Positions 51,389 through 59,361 of a stretch of DNA of 64,000 nt are shown here, piece by piece (within the stretch, counting starts at the first letter, position 1; each line of letters opens with the position of its first letter). A program made the translations under genes and the position numbers. The stretch covers positions 5,518,001 through 5,582,000 of the forward strand of contig NZ_AP023239.1 in NCBI RefSeq assembly GCF_013393385.1. Direction: 5' to 3'. This stretch comes from Paenibacillus sp. URB8-2 (GTDB taxonomy: Bacteria > Bacillota > Bacilli > Paenibacillales > Paenibacillaceae). The notes under the pieces are model-generated. The model worked only from the letters and a program-made list of their open reading frames with translations, was not told the origin of the DNA and made no database searches.

Positions 51389-51479
51389 TGGCGGAGAAGG
51401 TGGGATTCGAACCCACGCACGCTTTGACACGCCTAGCTGATTTCGAGTCAGCCCCCTTGGGCCTCTTGGGTACCTCTCC
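51389..51479 (-). tRNA. tRNA-Ser (CGA), copy 2
   Basis: This gene is identical across its 91 bases (including the encoded CCA) to the copy at 47602-47692, with anticodon CGA. Flanking bases differ, so the repeat ends within a few bases of the gene. The two copies enclose the regulator/kinase/ABC module. Confidence 0.93.
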
Positions 51480-51522
51480 GCAGCAAGATTTATTGTAGCA
51501 TGCCACCAGAATAATGGCAAGT

Positions 51523-51735
51523 TTAATTATTTTCCACTGGGTTTTCCGCGGAACGTATAACCTTTTTTAAATTTTTCTCAAATTTGGCCCGGGGAATCAG
51601 TACACTATGCTGGCAGCCTGTACATTTAATCCGGATATCCATCCCCATACGGATGACTTCCATTTCATTCGTTCCGCACGGATGAGGCTTTTTCATCTGC
51701 ACGATATCGCCCAGCTGAAAGCTTTTACGTTCCAT
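51523..51735 (-). CDS. DUF951 family protein
   Basis: The 70-residue protein shows the DUF951 pattern: FQLGDIVQMKKPHPCGTNEMEVIRMGMDIRIKCTGCQHSVLIPRAKFEKNLKKV, with Cys20 and a CTGC pair that may bind metal. The function is unknown. In Bacillus the same gene sits between a mechanosensitive-channel gene and ychF near rpsF. It overlaps the MscS-like gene by 11 bases. Confidence 0.85.
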   Translation of the reverse strand: MERKSFQLGDIVQMKKPHPCGTNEMEVIRMGMDIRIKCTGCQHSVLIPRAKFEKNLKKVIRSAENPVENN

Positions 51736-52816
51736 CTGGTTCTTCCCCCTCTTCTTTGACCTTTCCCGCCGCCTGCTCCAGCAGGCTCGTTCTCGCCGTC
51801 CGCCGCGCGTTTTGCTGCTCCGACTTCAAAGATGCTTCCCCGCCGGCTAACGCCTCTGCCTTCGCCTGAGCCTCCGCTTCTGCCTGCGCCTTGGCTTCCG
51901 CTTCCGCTTTTGCTTTTTCAGCCTGTTCGGCATCCTTCAATTCTTGCTGCTCCAGCGCTTTTTTAATATCGCTCTGAATTTGACGTTGTGCGGCTTCCCT
52001 TTTATTTGGCAGCGTATTGGCGGTCACCCGAACCACATACTCGGAAGTGCTCATCGATTGAATGCCCAGAACGTTCGGAAACGCCACGACATTGTTATTG
52101 CGTTCTTCAATGCCCTGAAGCGCCTGGCGGATGAGGCCCAGCGTTTCTTCAAGGCTCCGTTCAATTTTCACTGGAACATCGACAATCGCCAAGGCGTTAG
52201 CCATCGAGTAATTTGTCACATTCGCTATAGTCCCGTTTGGAATGATATACATTTCGCCGCTGCTGCCAAGGATCTTGGTCGTGCGCAGCCCGATCATTTC
52301 CACGGTGCCTTTGAATCCGCCGGTCGCTATCACATCGCCTACCGCAAATTGATCCTCCAAAATAATGAAGAAGCCGGTGATCACATCTTTGACCAAACTT
52401 TGCGCTCCAAAACCGATGGCCAAACCGAGCACACTCGCGCTTGCCAGCAGCGGACCCAACTCAAAATGGAACTCCGATAATATGATCAGAATCATGATAA
52501 AATTGCAAACGATTGTTACTGTATTCTTCAGCAATTCACCGACCGTTGAGAAACGCCGCGTGTTCGCGAGCAGCCCCTTGCTGGTCCTGCGCTCCAAAGA
52601 TCGGTCGATGATCCCGTATACCACCCGTATGATAATACGAGTCAAAATAAATATAAAAATAATGCGCAGCCCCGAAAACAAAACATTGGCCCACATATCG
52701 GCATCCGTTACCCAGTTCCATACTTTATCTTTAAACTTAACCGCCTGATCCACCGCTTGACCCATAGTCTCTATCGGGGTGTCGGCATTCAGCAACCATC
52801 CTAATCGATGAATCAT
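51725..52816 (-). CDS. MscS-family mechanosensitive channel with long charged tail
   Basis: The 363-residue channel has three membrane helices (about 40-145). The pore helix region reads ASASVLGLAIGFGAQSLVKDVITGFFIILEDQFAVGDVIATGGFKGTVEMIGLRTTKI, then comes the cytosolic beta/vestibule domain. The last 70 residues are a low-complexity Ala/Glu/Lys/Gln helix (DAEQAEKAKAEAEAKAQAEA and more), unusual for small MscS proteins. It releases solutes upon osmotic downshock. It is preceded by the DUF3343 gene. Confidence 0.92.
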   Translation of the reverse strand: MIHRLGWLLNADTPIETMGQAVDQAVKFKDKVWNWVTDADMWANVLFSGLRIIFIFILTRIIIRVVYGIIDRSLERRTSKGLLANTRRFSTVGELLKNTVTIVCNFIMILIILSEFHFELGPLLASASVLGLAIGFGAQSLVKDVITGFFIILEDQFAVGDVIATGGFKGTVEMIGLRTTKILGSSGEMYIIPNGTIANVTNYSMANALAIVDVPVKIERSLEETLGLIRQALQGIEERNNNVVAFPNVLGIQSMSTSEYVVRVTANTLPNKREAAQRQIQSDIKKALEQQELKDAEQAEKAKAEAEAKAQAEAEAQAKAEALAGGEASLKSEQQNARRTARTSLLEQAAGKVKEEGEEPDGT

Positions 52817-52829
52817 ACTCTCCTCCCCC

Positions 52830-53087
52830 TCACTCTGTAATCAATTGATAACCGCCGGTTTGCTCATTCTTGCCGTAAATCCCGCGAATTTCGATCTTTT
52901 GCTCGTCAACGATCTTCTCTACCTCAATCAGCGCACTTCGAAAAAACTGTATCGACATTGCGCAGCCTGCTGTAATTTCTTTTGGCGTCGGGCATATATC
53001 AATTTCGATTTCGGCGTATTCCAGCAGCATCTCGGCGCGCAGCGCCTGCTGTGTAGAGTCAAACGCGATCAGCAGCTCCTCATTCAT
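52830..53087 (-). CDS. DUF3343 protein (putative Se/S carrier-like)
   Basis: The 85-residue protein has the DUF3343 plan: LIAFDSTQQALRAEMLLEYAEIEIDICPTPKEITAGCAMSIQFFRSALIEVEKIV with two Cys (CPTP and AGCA). Family members accompany a class V aminotransferase (cysteine desulfurase-like) in selenium or sulfur handling; such a gene lies 1.2 kb away on the same strand (54314-55468). The actual chemistry is unproved. Confidence 0.82.
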   Translation of the reverse strand: MNEELLIAFDSTQQALRAEMLLEYAEIEIDICPTPKEITAGCAMSIQFFRSALIEVEKIVDEQKIEIRGIYGKNEQTGGYQLITE

Positions 53088-53133
53088 AGGTCACTCTCCT
53101 CTTAGGCTTCAGGTCTCATCTCTTCTTCCTGAA

Positions 53134-53163
53134 GTATAAAACCGTCTCTCTATCCATATACTA
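53134..53163 (+). promoter_or_regulatory. Possible forespore (sigma-F/G-type) promoter of yyaC
   Basis: GTATAA (53134-53139) and CATATACTA (53155-53163) stand about 15 bases apart, near the forespore consensus (GNATR then CATANTA). The spacing is slightly short. It would start about 30 bases before the yyaC ATG, fitting the family's expected sporulation role. Confidence 0.35.
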
Positions 53164-53202
53164 GTTAACATCAAATAGAAACGTCGGGGAAAGGAAGATT
53201 AT

Positions 53203-53808
53203 ATGTATTATTCCTCTAATCCAGTGCCATTGCAAGAGATGTCTTGTTTAAAAATATCACATGCCGACCCTGAAATCTATTCTGCGATCATCCATCGTCT
53301 GTTATTCCACTTTTCCCGCGTACGTCCCGGCTCTCAGATTGTAGTTGTCTGCATTGGCACCGACCGTTCGACCGGCGATGCTTTAGGACCGCTTGTAGGC
53401 ACAGCCCTGTCCCGCTTTCACAGTCCGCTGTTTTCCTTATATGGAACACTCGACAATCCGGTACATGCGGTCAATCTGGAGGAGACCTTGAACCTCATCG
53501 AGGAGCGGCATCATGAGCCCTATGTAATCGGCATAGACGCCTGTCTCGGACACTCCGCAAGCGTGGGCTCCATTCAGGTAGTTGAAGGCCCACTGCGCCC
53601 CGGAGCGGGCGTAAACAAACAATTGCCGCCGGTAGGCGATATCCATTTGACGGGCATCGTTAACGTCGGCGGCTTTATGGAATATTTTGTTTTGCAAAAC
53701 ACACGGCTCAGCCTGGTCATGCGGTTATCCGAGATTATAGCTTCGAGTCTCTTCTCCGCTCTGAAGCAGTGGCATACTCATTCTAAGTCCGCTGCAGCGC
53801 GAGAGTAG
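53203..53808 (+). CDS. yyaC: Sporulation protein YyaC (GPR-like)
   Basis: The 201-residue protein has the germination-protease-like fold signature IVVVCIGTDRSTGDALGPLVGTAL (about 46-69), YVIGIDACLGHSASVGSIQVVEGPLRPGAGVNKQLPPVGD and TGIVNVGGFMEYFVLQNTRL. YyaC is related to the spore protease GPR and lies near parAB in many spore-formers. The exact substrate is unknown. ATG 53203 follows GGGGAAAGGAAG. It is one of the few plus-strand genes and its end overlaps the convergent DUF4446 gene by 26 bases. Confidence 0.92.
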   Translation: MYYSSNPVPLQEMSCLKISHADPEIYSAIIHRLLFHFSRVRPGSQIVVVCIGTDRSTGDALGPLVGTALSRFHSPLFSLYGTLDNPVHAVNLEETLNLIEERHHEPYVIGIDACLGHSASVGSIQVVEGPLRPGAGVNKQLPPVGDIHLTGIVNVGGFMEYFVLQNTRLSLVMRLSEIIASSLFSALKQWHTHSKSAAARE

Positions 53809-54283
53809 TTACTTCCTTTTCTTCGGGCGACAGCGGATACTGCGATTCGCCTTTCTGAAGCGATTTGGCATAAATATAGGAATTATCCCGGCTGTGCAAG
53901 CTGGTGAGAACCATGCCGTTTCCGCGTTCATCCAGAATGGCCATCGAGAAACTGAGATCATTTCCCCGCTCACCAAAAGCATTATATCGTTTCAGGGCCA
54001 CATGGCCTTGCAATCCTTGAACTTTGAGCTGCAGCGCTTCTAGTCCGACCTTTTGTGCCTGCTGGACTTCTACCAGCATTTCGTTCTGATTTTTCAAATC
54101 GATCAGCAGGCTTTCTAAATCTTCGATCCCTGTTCCCGACATCATCGCATCATATTTACACCGCACAGACCGCAATTTGCTGCCTTGAACGAGAACAACA
54201 ATGAGTATGAACAGCAATAGAATAGCTAAACCCGGAATCAACCATTGCAGTTGATCGCTTATAAATCGGTTCATTTCTGACAT
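53783..54283 (-). CDS. DUF4446 family protein
   Basis: The 166-residue protein has one N-terminal helix (about 12-33, LQWLIPGLAILLLFILIVVLVQ), a coiled-coil part (about 45-90) and the DUF4446 core GHVALKRYNAFGERGNDLSFSMAILDERGNGMVLTSLHSRDNSYIYAKSL. The function is unknown. It sits between yyaC and the class V aminotransferase as in other Bacillota. Confidence 0.88.
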   Translation of the reverse strand: MSEMNRFISDQLQWLIPGLAILLLFILIVVLVQGSKLRSVRCKYDAMMSGTGIEDLESLLIDLKNQNEMLVEVQQAQKVGLEALQLKVQGLQGHVALKRYNAFGERGNDLSFSMAILDERGNGMVLTSLHSRDNSYIYAKSLQKGESQYPLSPEEKEVTTLALQRT

Positions 54284-54313
54284 CGATAAGACCGTCCTTT
54301 TTCTTTATCTGCT

Positions 54314-55468
54314 TCAACGCTTGCTGTAGAGTTCCCTCATTGCATGCAGCATCATACCGACATCCTGTTCTGTCGTATCCGCGCCTACACTCGCTCGCAC
54401 TGCGCCGCTCTCTATCGTGCCTACCGATTTATGTGCCAGCGGTGTGCAATGCATCCCGGCCCTTACGGCAATACCGTACTCCCGGTCCAGGCGGTGGGCA
54501 ATTTGTGCCGATTCTTCACCTTCAATGACAAACGACAGAAGTCCCGTACGCGGAGCGCCTATGACTGGGCCAAGAAATCTTATTCCAGGAATGCTTTCCA
54601 TTCCCTCCATTAAGGTTTGAATCAGATTCCATTCATGCGTGCGTATATGATCCGTACCCAGCGCCTTCACTTTTTGAACACCGGCAAGCAGTCCCGCTAT
54701 CCCTACTGTATTTTGCGTTCCCGCTTCATATTTGTCAGGCCTTACATTTGGCTGTTCGCTATACTCTGATTGGCTTCCTGTGCCTCCCAGCATAAGCGGC
54801 TCCAAATCCAGCTCCGGCGAGATATACAATCCACCAGTCCCCTGCGGCCCAAGAAGACCTTTATGTCCGGGAAAGGCAAGAAGATCGATATTCATCTTCT
54901 CTACGTCGATGTCCAATGAACCCGCACTTTGAGCGGCATCCACCAGGAATACGGCCCCGTGTTTTTTTGCAATATCTCCTATATCGCCAATGGGCAGAAT
55001 GCTCCCCAGCAGATTGGAACTGTGGCTGCAAATGACCATCCTGGTATTGCCCTTGAATGTCTCTTCCAATTCCCGCAGATCAAGCTGCCCTTGCAGGTCT
55101 ACTTTTAAATAATCAACTTCAATTCCTTTCGTCCTCCGCAGATACTCCAATGGACGTCGAACCGAATTATGTTCCGTCATTGTGGAGATGACATGATCTC
55201 CCTTGCGAAGGGTCCCTTGAATGGCCATATTAAGCGACATTGTCGTGTTATAAGTAAACGCGATATCCTGAGCATTGGCGACTGCGAATAGTTCAGCCAG
55301 CGCCGCCCGCGCACGGATCAGCAGCCTTCCCGTACCGATAGCCATCGAGTGATTTCCTCTTCCGGCATTGGCTCCTGCATGCTGCAGAGCATCCATCATC
55401 GCCTGCACAACTTCAGGCGGTTTCGGCCATGAGGTCGCGGCATGATCCAAATAGACAAGCTCTTTCAA
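54314..55468 (-). CDS. Cysteine desulfurase-like class V aminotransferase
   Basis: The 384-residue PLP enzyme shows YLDHAATSWPKP at the start, NAGRGNHSMA, TEHNSVRRPLEYL, VFLVDAAQSAGSLDIDVEKM and the Schiff-base Lys in LLAFPGHKGLLGPQGTGGL (near 205). A Cys in AGMHCTPLAHKSVGT (near 340) is at the persulfide position. It belongs to the cysteine desulfurase family often adjacent to DUF3343 and linked to selenium or sulfur delivery; no selD or ychF is in the window to support more. It ends 30 bases before DUF4446. Confidence 0.85.
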   Translation of the reverse strand: MKELVYLDHAATSWPKPPEVVQAMMDALQHAGANAGRGNHSMAIGTGRLLIRARAALAELFAVANAQDIAFTYNTTMSLNMAIQGTLRKGDHVISTMTEHNSVRRPLEYLRRTKGIEVDYLKVDLQGQLDLRELEETFKGNTRMVICSHSSNLLGSILPIGDIGDIAKKHGAVFLVDAAQSAGSLDIDVEKMNIDLLAFPGHKGLLGPQGTGGLYISPELDLEPLMLGGTGSQSEYSEQPNVRPDKYEAGTQNTVGIAGLLAGVQKVKALGTDHIRTHEWNLIQTLMEGMESIPGIRFLGPVIGAPRTGLLSFVIEGEESAQIAHRLDREYGIAVRAGMHCTPLAHKSVGTIESGAVRASVGADTTEQDVGMMLHAMRELYSKR

Positions 55469-55570
55469 CTTTACGCCCCCTTTTCACTTAGCATCCGCTT
55501 TTTCGTGCAAAAAACATATCCATTGTTATCCTTTTCGGATAGACCAGGATATGTTTTCCAAGTGTTTAAA

Positions 55571-56413
55571 TTAATTTCCGAGCAGTTCCAAGAGACGTTC
55601 CAAATCCTGAGCACTGTAATAATTTAACTCGATTTTACCTTTATCTTTCCCCTGTTTAATCTTCACTGTTGTTTTGAACCGTTCCCGCAAAATTTCTTCC
55701 ACATTATCAATGTAAGGATCGCGTTTAACGGTTTTAGCCTTTACTCCTCCAGCCGGTTTGCGATCTAAATTTTTCACCGCTTCTTCCAGCTCTCTTACAC
55801 TCCACTGTTGATCTACGCATTGCTGGGCAAGCTGCTTTATCAGTTCCGGTTCTTTCAAACCAACAATTGCACGCGCATGTCCCATTGAAATTGTTCCACG
55901 TGAAACAAAATCCTTCACTTCTTCTGGAAGCGTCAGCAGCCGCAAAAAGTTCGCAATATGGGAACGTGATTTTCCTACCTTCAAAGATAGTTCTTCTTGT
56001 GTGAGTGAGAACTGATCCATCAGGCCTTGATAAGCTACGGCCACTTCCATGGCATTCAAATTTTCACGCTGGAGATTTTCAATCAGAGCAATTTCCATAA
56101 CCTGCTGGTCGCTGAAGCCGCGAACCACTGCCGGTATCGTCGCTTTGCCGCAGTACTGTGAGGCGCGGAATCTGCGTTCACCGGCAATAATTTCATACCC
56201 TTTAACGACACTGCGCACAATTATCGGCTGAATAACGCCATGCTGACGGATGGATTCGGCCAACTCCTGAATGCTCTCTTCATTAAAATCTTTACGAGGC
56301 TGGTAAGGATTGGCACGCAGCTGAGAAAGAGGGATTTCTACTACTTTATCGTCTTCGTTAATGGACAAGGAAGGGATTAAGGCATCCAATCCTTTTCCCA
56401 AACGCTTACTCAT
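55571..56413 (-). CDS. parB: Chromosome partition protein ParB (Spo0J)
   Basis: The 280-residue CTP-dependent clamp binds parS. It shows the CTPase patch VIQPIIVRSV and AGERRFRAS (GERR box, near 80-83), ENLQRENLNAMEVA, the helix-turn-helix LTQEELSLKVGKSRSHIANFLRLL and a C-terminal dimerisation domain (KIELNYYSAQDLERLLELLG). ATG 56413 overlaps the parA stop. It contains an internal parS site (55892-55907). It organises the origin region and regulates Spo0A signalling through ParA. Confidence 0.95.
   Translation of the reverse strand: MSKRLGKGLDALIPSLSINEDDKVVEIPLSQLRANPYQPRKDFNEESIQELAESIRQHGVIQPIIVRSVVKGYEIIAGERRFRASQYCGKATIPAVVRGFSDQQVMEIALIENLQRENLNAMEVAVAYQGLMDQFSLTQEELSLKVGKSRSHIANFLRLLTLPEEVKDFVSRGTISMGHARAIVGLKEPELIKQLAQQCVDQQWSVRELEEAVKNLDRKPAGGVKAKTVKRDPYIDNVEEILRERFKTTVKIKQGKDKGKIELNYYSAQDLERLLELLGN
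55892..55907. other. parS site inside parB
   Basis: TGTTCCACGTGAAACA fits the parS consensus TGTTNCACGTGAAACA exactly. B. subtilis also has a parS within spo0J, so the position is conserved. Confidence 0.92.
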
Positions 56414-57167
56414 AAGATACCACTTCCTTTGCCAACTCGGTATACACTTCGGCCCCTTTGGAACGCGGATCGTAAGTAATAATAGATTGTCCGTGAGACG
56501 GGGCTTCACTCAGTCTGATGTTGCGCGGGATAATCGTCCGATAAACCTTTTCTTGGAAATATTTTTTAACTTCTTCAATGACCTGAATGCCGAGGTTGGT
56601 CCTCGCATCCAGCATTGTCAGAAGGACACCTTCAATTCTCAAATGAGGGTTCAAGTTTTTCTGAACTAATCTTACAGTATTCAAGAGCTGACTCAAACCT
56701 TCTAGCGCGTAATACTCGCATTGAATCGGAATAATGACCGAATCCGCAGCTGTCAGTGAGTTAATTGTCAGAATGCCCAAGGATGGCGGACAGTCGATAA
56801 TGATATAATCATATTGCTGCTTAACCAGCCCGAGTGCTTTCTTAAGTCTCAGTTCTCTTGAAATGGTCGATACCAATTCAATTTCCGCCCCTGCCAACTG
56901 AATAGTAGCCGGTATGATATTAAGTCCATCGATCTTCGTCTCCAGGATAGCTTCATGCGGGGCGATTTCATCAATTAAAATGTTATAAATACAGTTCTCC
57001 ACATCAGCCTTGTTTATGCCTACACCGCTTGTGGTATTCCCCTGCGGATCAATGTCAACAAGCAGTACCCTTTTGCCCAAAGTAGCCAAACCGGCACCCA
57101 GGTTTACAGAAGTCGTTGTTTTACCGACACCGCCTTTTTGATTTGCTATGGCAATAATTTTGGACAC
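56406..57167 (-). CDS. parA: Chromosome partition ATPase ParA (Soj)
   Basis: The 253-residue Walker-type ATPase has the deviant P-loop IANQKGGVGKTTTSVNLGAG (residues 7-26), IDPQGNTTSGVG (near 40), the switch DYIIIDCPPSLGILTINSLTAAD and the basic DNA-binding surface. ATP-bound dimers coat DNA and are released by ParB; it also acts on DnaA. It precedes and overlaps parB by eight bases, and follows noc. Confidence 0.96.
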   Translation of the reverse strand: MSKIIAIANQKGGVGKTTTSVNLGAGLATLGKRVLLVDIDPQGNTTSGVGINKADVENCIYNILIDEIAPHEAILETKIDGLNIIPATIQLAGAEIELVSTISRELRLKKALGLVKQQYDYIIIDCPPSLGILTINSLTAADSVIIPIQCEYYALEGLSQLLNTVRLVQKNLNPHLRIEGVLLTMLDARTNLGIQVIEEVKKYFQEKVYRTIIPRNIRLSEAPSHGQSIITYDPRSKGAEVYTELAKEVVSYE

Positions 57168-57317
57168 TTATTTCACCTCGAATAGTTGGGAAGAATCTTG
57201 TAGTCGTCCTAAGTTGATGAACTGGATGCTGCTCTACTCGGACTTATCACACCTCACGGGATAAGCCGCAGAAAAGGCGGCCAATCACCTCAGGGCCGCC
57301 TTCAGCTTTGCAACACT

Positions 57318-58133
57318 TTATTTTTTTGGAATTTGAATCACGATCTCATAATGATCGCCGCGATCATTCTCGGACGTTTTAATTTCCATTCCCGATCCGG
57401 TAACCATATCAATCGATTGGCGTATCGTATTCAGAGCCAGCCGTACATCCTTCGTATAAGAAATTCGTTTTGATTTTTTGATCTTGGATGATTCCTTATA
57501 AAAGGCGATGCGCGCTTCGGTTTGCTTCACGTTCAACCCTTTGGAAATAATCTCTCCAAGGACTTTAAGCTGCATTTCTTCGCTATCCAGCGACAATAGC
57601 GATCGCGCATGTCTTTCCGTGATTTTCCTTTCCATCAAAGCCGCTTTGACCTCTTCCGGCAGTTGAAGCAGCCGAATTTTGTTGGCAATGGTGGATTGGC
57701 TTTTACCGAGCCGCTGAGCGAGACTTTCCTGAGTCAACTGATGCAAATCGATCAGCTTCTGATAAGCGATCGCTTCTTCGATGGAAGTCAGACCTTCCCG
57801 CTGTAAATTTTCGATGAGAGCAATTGAGGCAGCTTGCGAATTGTTGAAATCTCGTACGATAGCAGGAATGGTCTCCATTCCCAGTTTCTTAACCGCCCGC
57901 CAACGCCGTTCTCCCGCAATGATCTCATATTGAGAATCTTGCATGCGGACGACAATCGGTTGAATAACACCATGTGTCTTAATCGTCTGGCATAACTCAT
58001 CAATCTTCTCATCATCAAAAATAGTTCGGGGCTGATAAGGACTGCTGATTACTTCATTGACCGGGATTTGTTTAATCTCTTCTCCGCTGCTTCGTTCGGT
58101 AAATCCAAACAGTCTGGTGAATTGTTCTTTCAT
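57318..58133 (-). CDS. noc: Nucleoid occlusion protein Noc
   Basis: The 271-residue ParB relative has the N-terminal amphipathic membrane-targeting helix ([11 protein letters not shown]), [30 protein letters not shown], and a helix-turn-helix with [26 protein letters not shown]. It stops FtsZ ring assembly over the chromosome by binding its own sites and the membrane. Of several in-frame starts, ATG 58133 matches the Bacillus Noc start. ATG 58142 and GTG 58148 are alternatives and overlap the AGGTGG box. Confidence 0.93.
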   Translation of the reverse strand: MKEQFTRLFGFTERSSGEEIKQIPVNEVISSPYQPRTIFDDEKIDELCQTIKTHGVIQPIVVRMQDSQYEIIAGERRWRAVKKLGMETIPAIVRDFNNSQAASIALIENLQREGLTSIEEAIAYQKLIDLHQLTQESLAQRLGKSQSTIANKIRLLQLPEEVKAALMERKITERHARSLLSLDSEEMQLKVLGEIISKGLNVKQTEARIAFYKESSKIKKSKRISYTKDVRLALNTIRQSIDMVTGSGMEIKTSENDRGDHYEIVIQIPKK

Positions 58134-58559
58134 TCCGTTCATTACCACCTAATTTCGTTATAGTACGATCCTAGACCAATTCCCGGAAAAACAATCGTAC
58201 AAGCCATTAATAATGTATGCGGTACAGGCACAACCCAGCTCTATGTCGTGCGAAACGATCCTCTTTTCATCCCGTTTATTCAGGATTATCAAGAAGCCAG
58301 TTCGGTCCTGCGTCATATGCTGCAAGAATGAAAAAACATATCAACGTGCCTATACGGCGCTTTGGGCACCGCATTGTTACTATATTATTCTATCACTTTT
58401 CCGTCCATAATCCTATTCTTCGTATAGACCTATTTTTCCGTTTTTCAAACGAACGATCCCAATAACAATATGTAAAACGGTGTTTGATCCACATCATCAT
58501 AGCCAAAAGGAATCCTATCTAATTCACTAATCGATCCTGAATAATGAAAGCTATAGTAA

Positions 58560-58590
58560 TAAACCGCCTCCCTATAGGAAGACGGCTTGA
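58560..58590 (-). terminator. Terminator of the mnmE-mnmG-rsmG transcript
   Basis: On the minus strand GCCGTCTTCC pairs with GGGAGGCGGT with wobbles around TATA and is followed by TTATTACT. It lies about 45 bases past the rsmG stop. Confidence 0.55.
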
Positions 58591-58615
58591 AATGGCCTAT
58601 CAACGGATTTCCAAA

Positions 58616-58631
58616 TGTTTCACGTGAAACA
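58616..58631. other. parS site beside rsmG
   Basis: TGTTTCACGTGAAACA is a perfect 16-bp palindrome fitting parS. It ends one base before the rsmG stop codon. ParB loading here and at 55892 marks the origin domain. Confidence 0.95.
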
Positions 58632-58632
58632 A

Positions 58633-59352
58633 TCAGACAAGCGGAGTTTTGGCGGGTATGCCTGCTTTACGCGGATATTTAGCCGGAGTAGAGCCGGTTT
58701 TGCGGATCAGAATTATGTGCCTTGCGGAATCCTCAATTGGCAAACTGAACGACTCTACCTTTTCCAATTGACCCCGCAGTTCTTTGAGACTGAACTTGGA
58801 CTCGCTCAGTTCCTCTGCAGGATCACTGCCCTTCATCGCCGCAAATAAGCCCTCTTTGCGGACAAAAGGTAAGCAGAACTCATTGAGCAGAGCCATTCTC
58901 GCAACCGCCCGCGCCGTCACCAGATCATAGCTGTCCCGGTTCGAAGGCTGACGTGCGATGTCCTCAGCCCGGCCATGGATTAGCTCTACCCCTTCCAGCT
59001 TAAGCTCATCACAGACATGCTGGAGAAAGGAAATTCGTTTGCTCAGTGAATCGACAATTGTCAGCTTCAAATGAGGAAACGCAATTTTAAGCGGGATGCC
59101 CGGAAATCCAGCGCCGGATCCAATATCTGCCATCCGTTCAACTGCAGGCAGATCCACAAAAAAAGCAAGAGATAGGGAATCATAAAAATGCTTCGTATAA
59201 ACCTGCTCACGCTCGGTAATGCCTGTAAGGTTCATTTTCTCATTCCAGCTTACAAGCTCCCGGTAATAGCTTTCAAACTGGTCCAGCTGCGAGGAGAGCA
59301 CAATTCCGCGCTCTTCCAGCCGCCGGACAAACTGATCTTGAATCGGGTCCAT
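58633..59352 (-). CDS. rsmG: 16S rRNA (guanine-527-N7)-methyltransferase
   Basis: The 239-residue SAM-dependent enzyme shows LTGITEREQVYTKHFYDSLSLAF (about 42-64), the SAM loop MADIGSGAGFPGIPLKIAFPHLKLTIVDSLSKRI and the catalytic-region DLVTARAVARMALLNEFCLPFVRKEG. It methylates G527 in 16S rRNA, and loss gives low-level streptomycin resistance. It is followed by a parS site and preceded, 9 bases upstream, by mnmG. Confidence 0.95.
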   Translation of the reverse strand: MDPIQDQFVRRLEERGIVLSSQLDQFESYYRELVSWNEKMNLTGITEREQVYTKHFYDSLSLAFFVDLPAVERMADIGSGAGFPGIPLKIAFPHLKLTIVDSLSKRISFLQHVCDELKLEGVELIHGRAEDIARQPSNRDSYDLVTARAVARMALLNEFCLPFVRKEGLFAAMKGSDPAEELSESKFSLKELRGQLEKVESFSLPIEDSARHIILIRKTGSTPAKYPRKAGIPAKTPLV

Positions 59353-59361
59353 AGGTTTCTC

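Larger units (their letters stand above)
58134..58632. other. Intergenic region between noc and rsmG
   Basis: No coding frame is supported over about 500 bases. It contains the rsmG terminator (58560-58590), the parS site (58616-58631) and presumably the noc promoter close to 58170. The middle part is AT-rich without visible structure. Confidence 0.5.
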
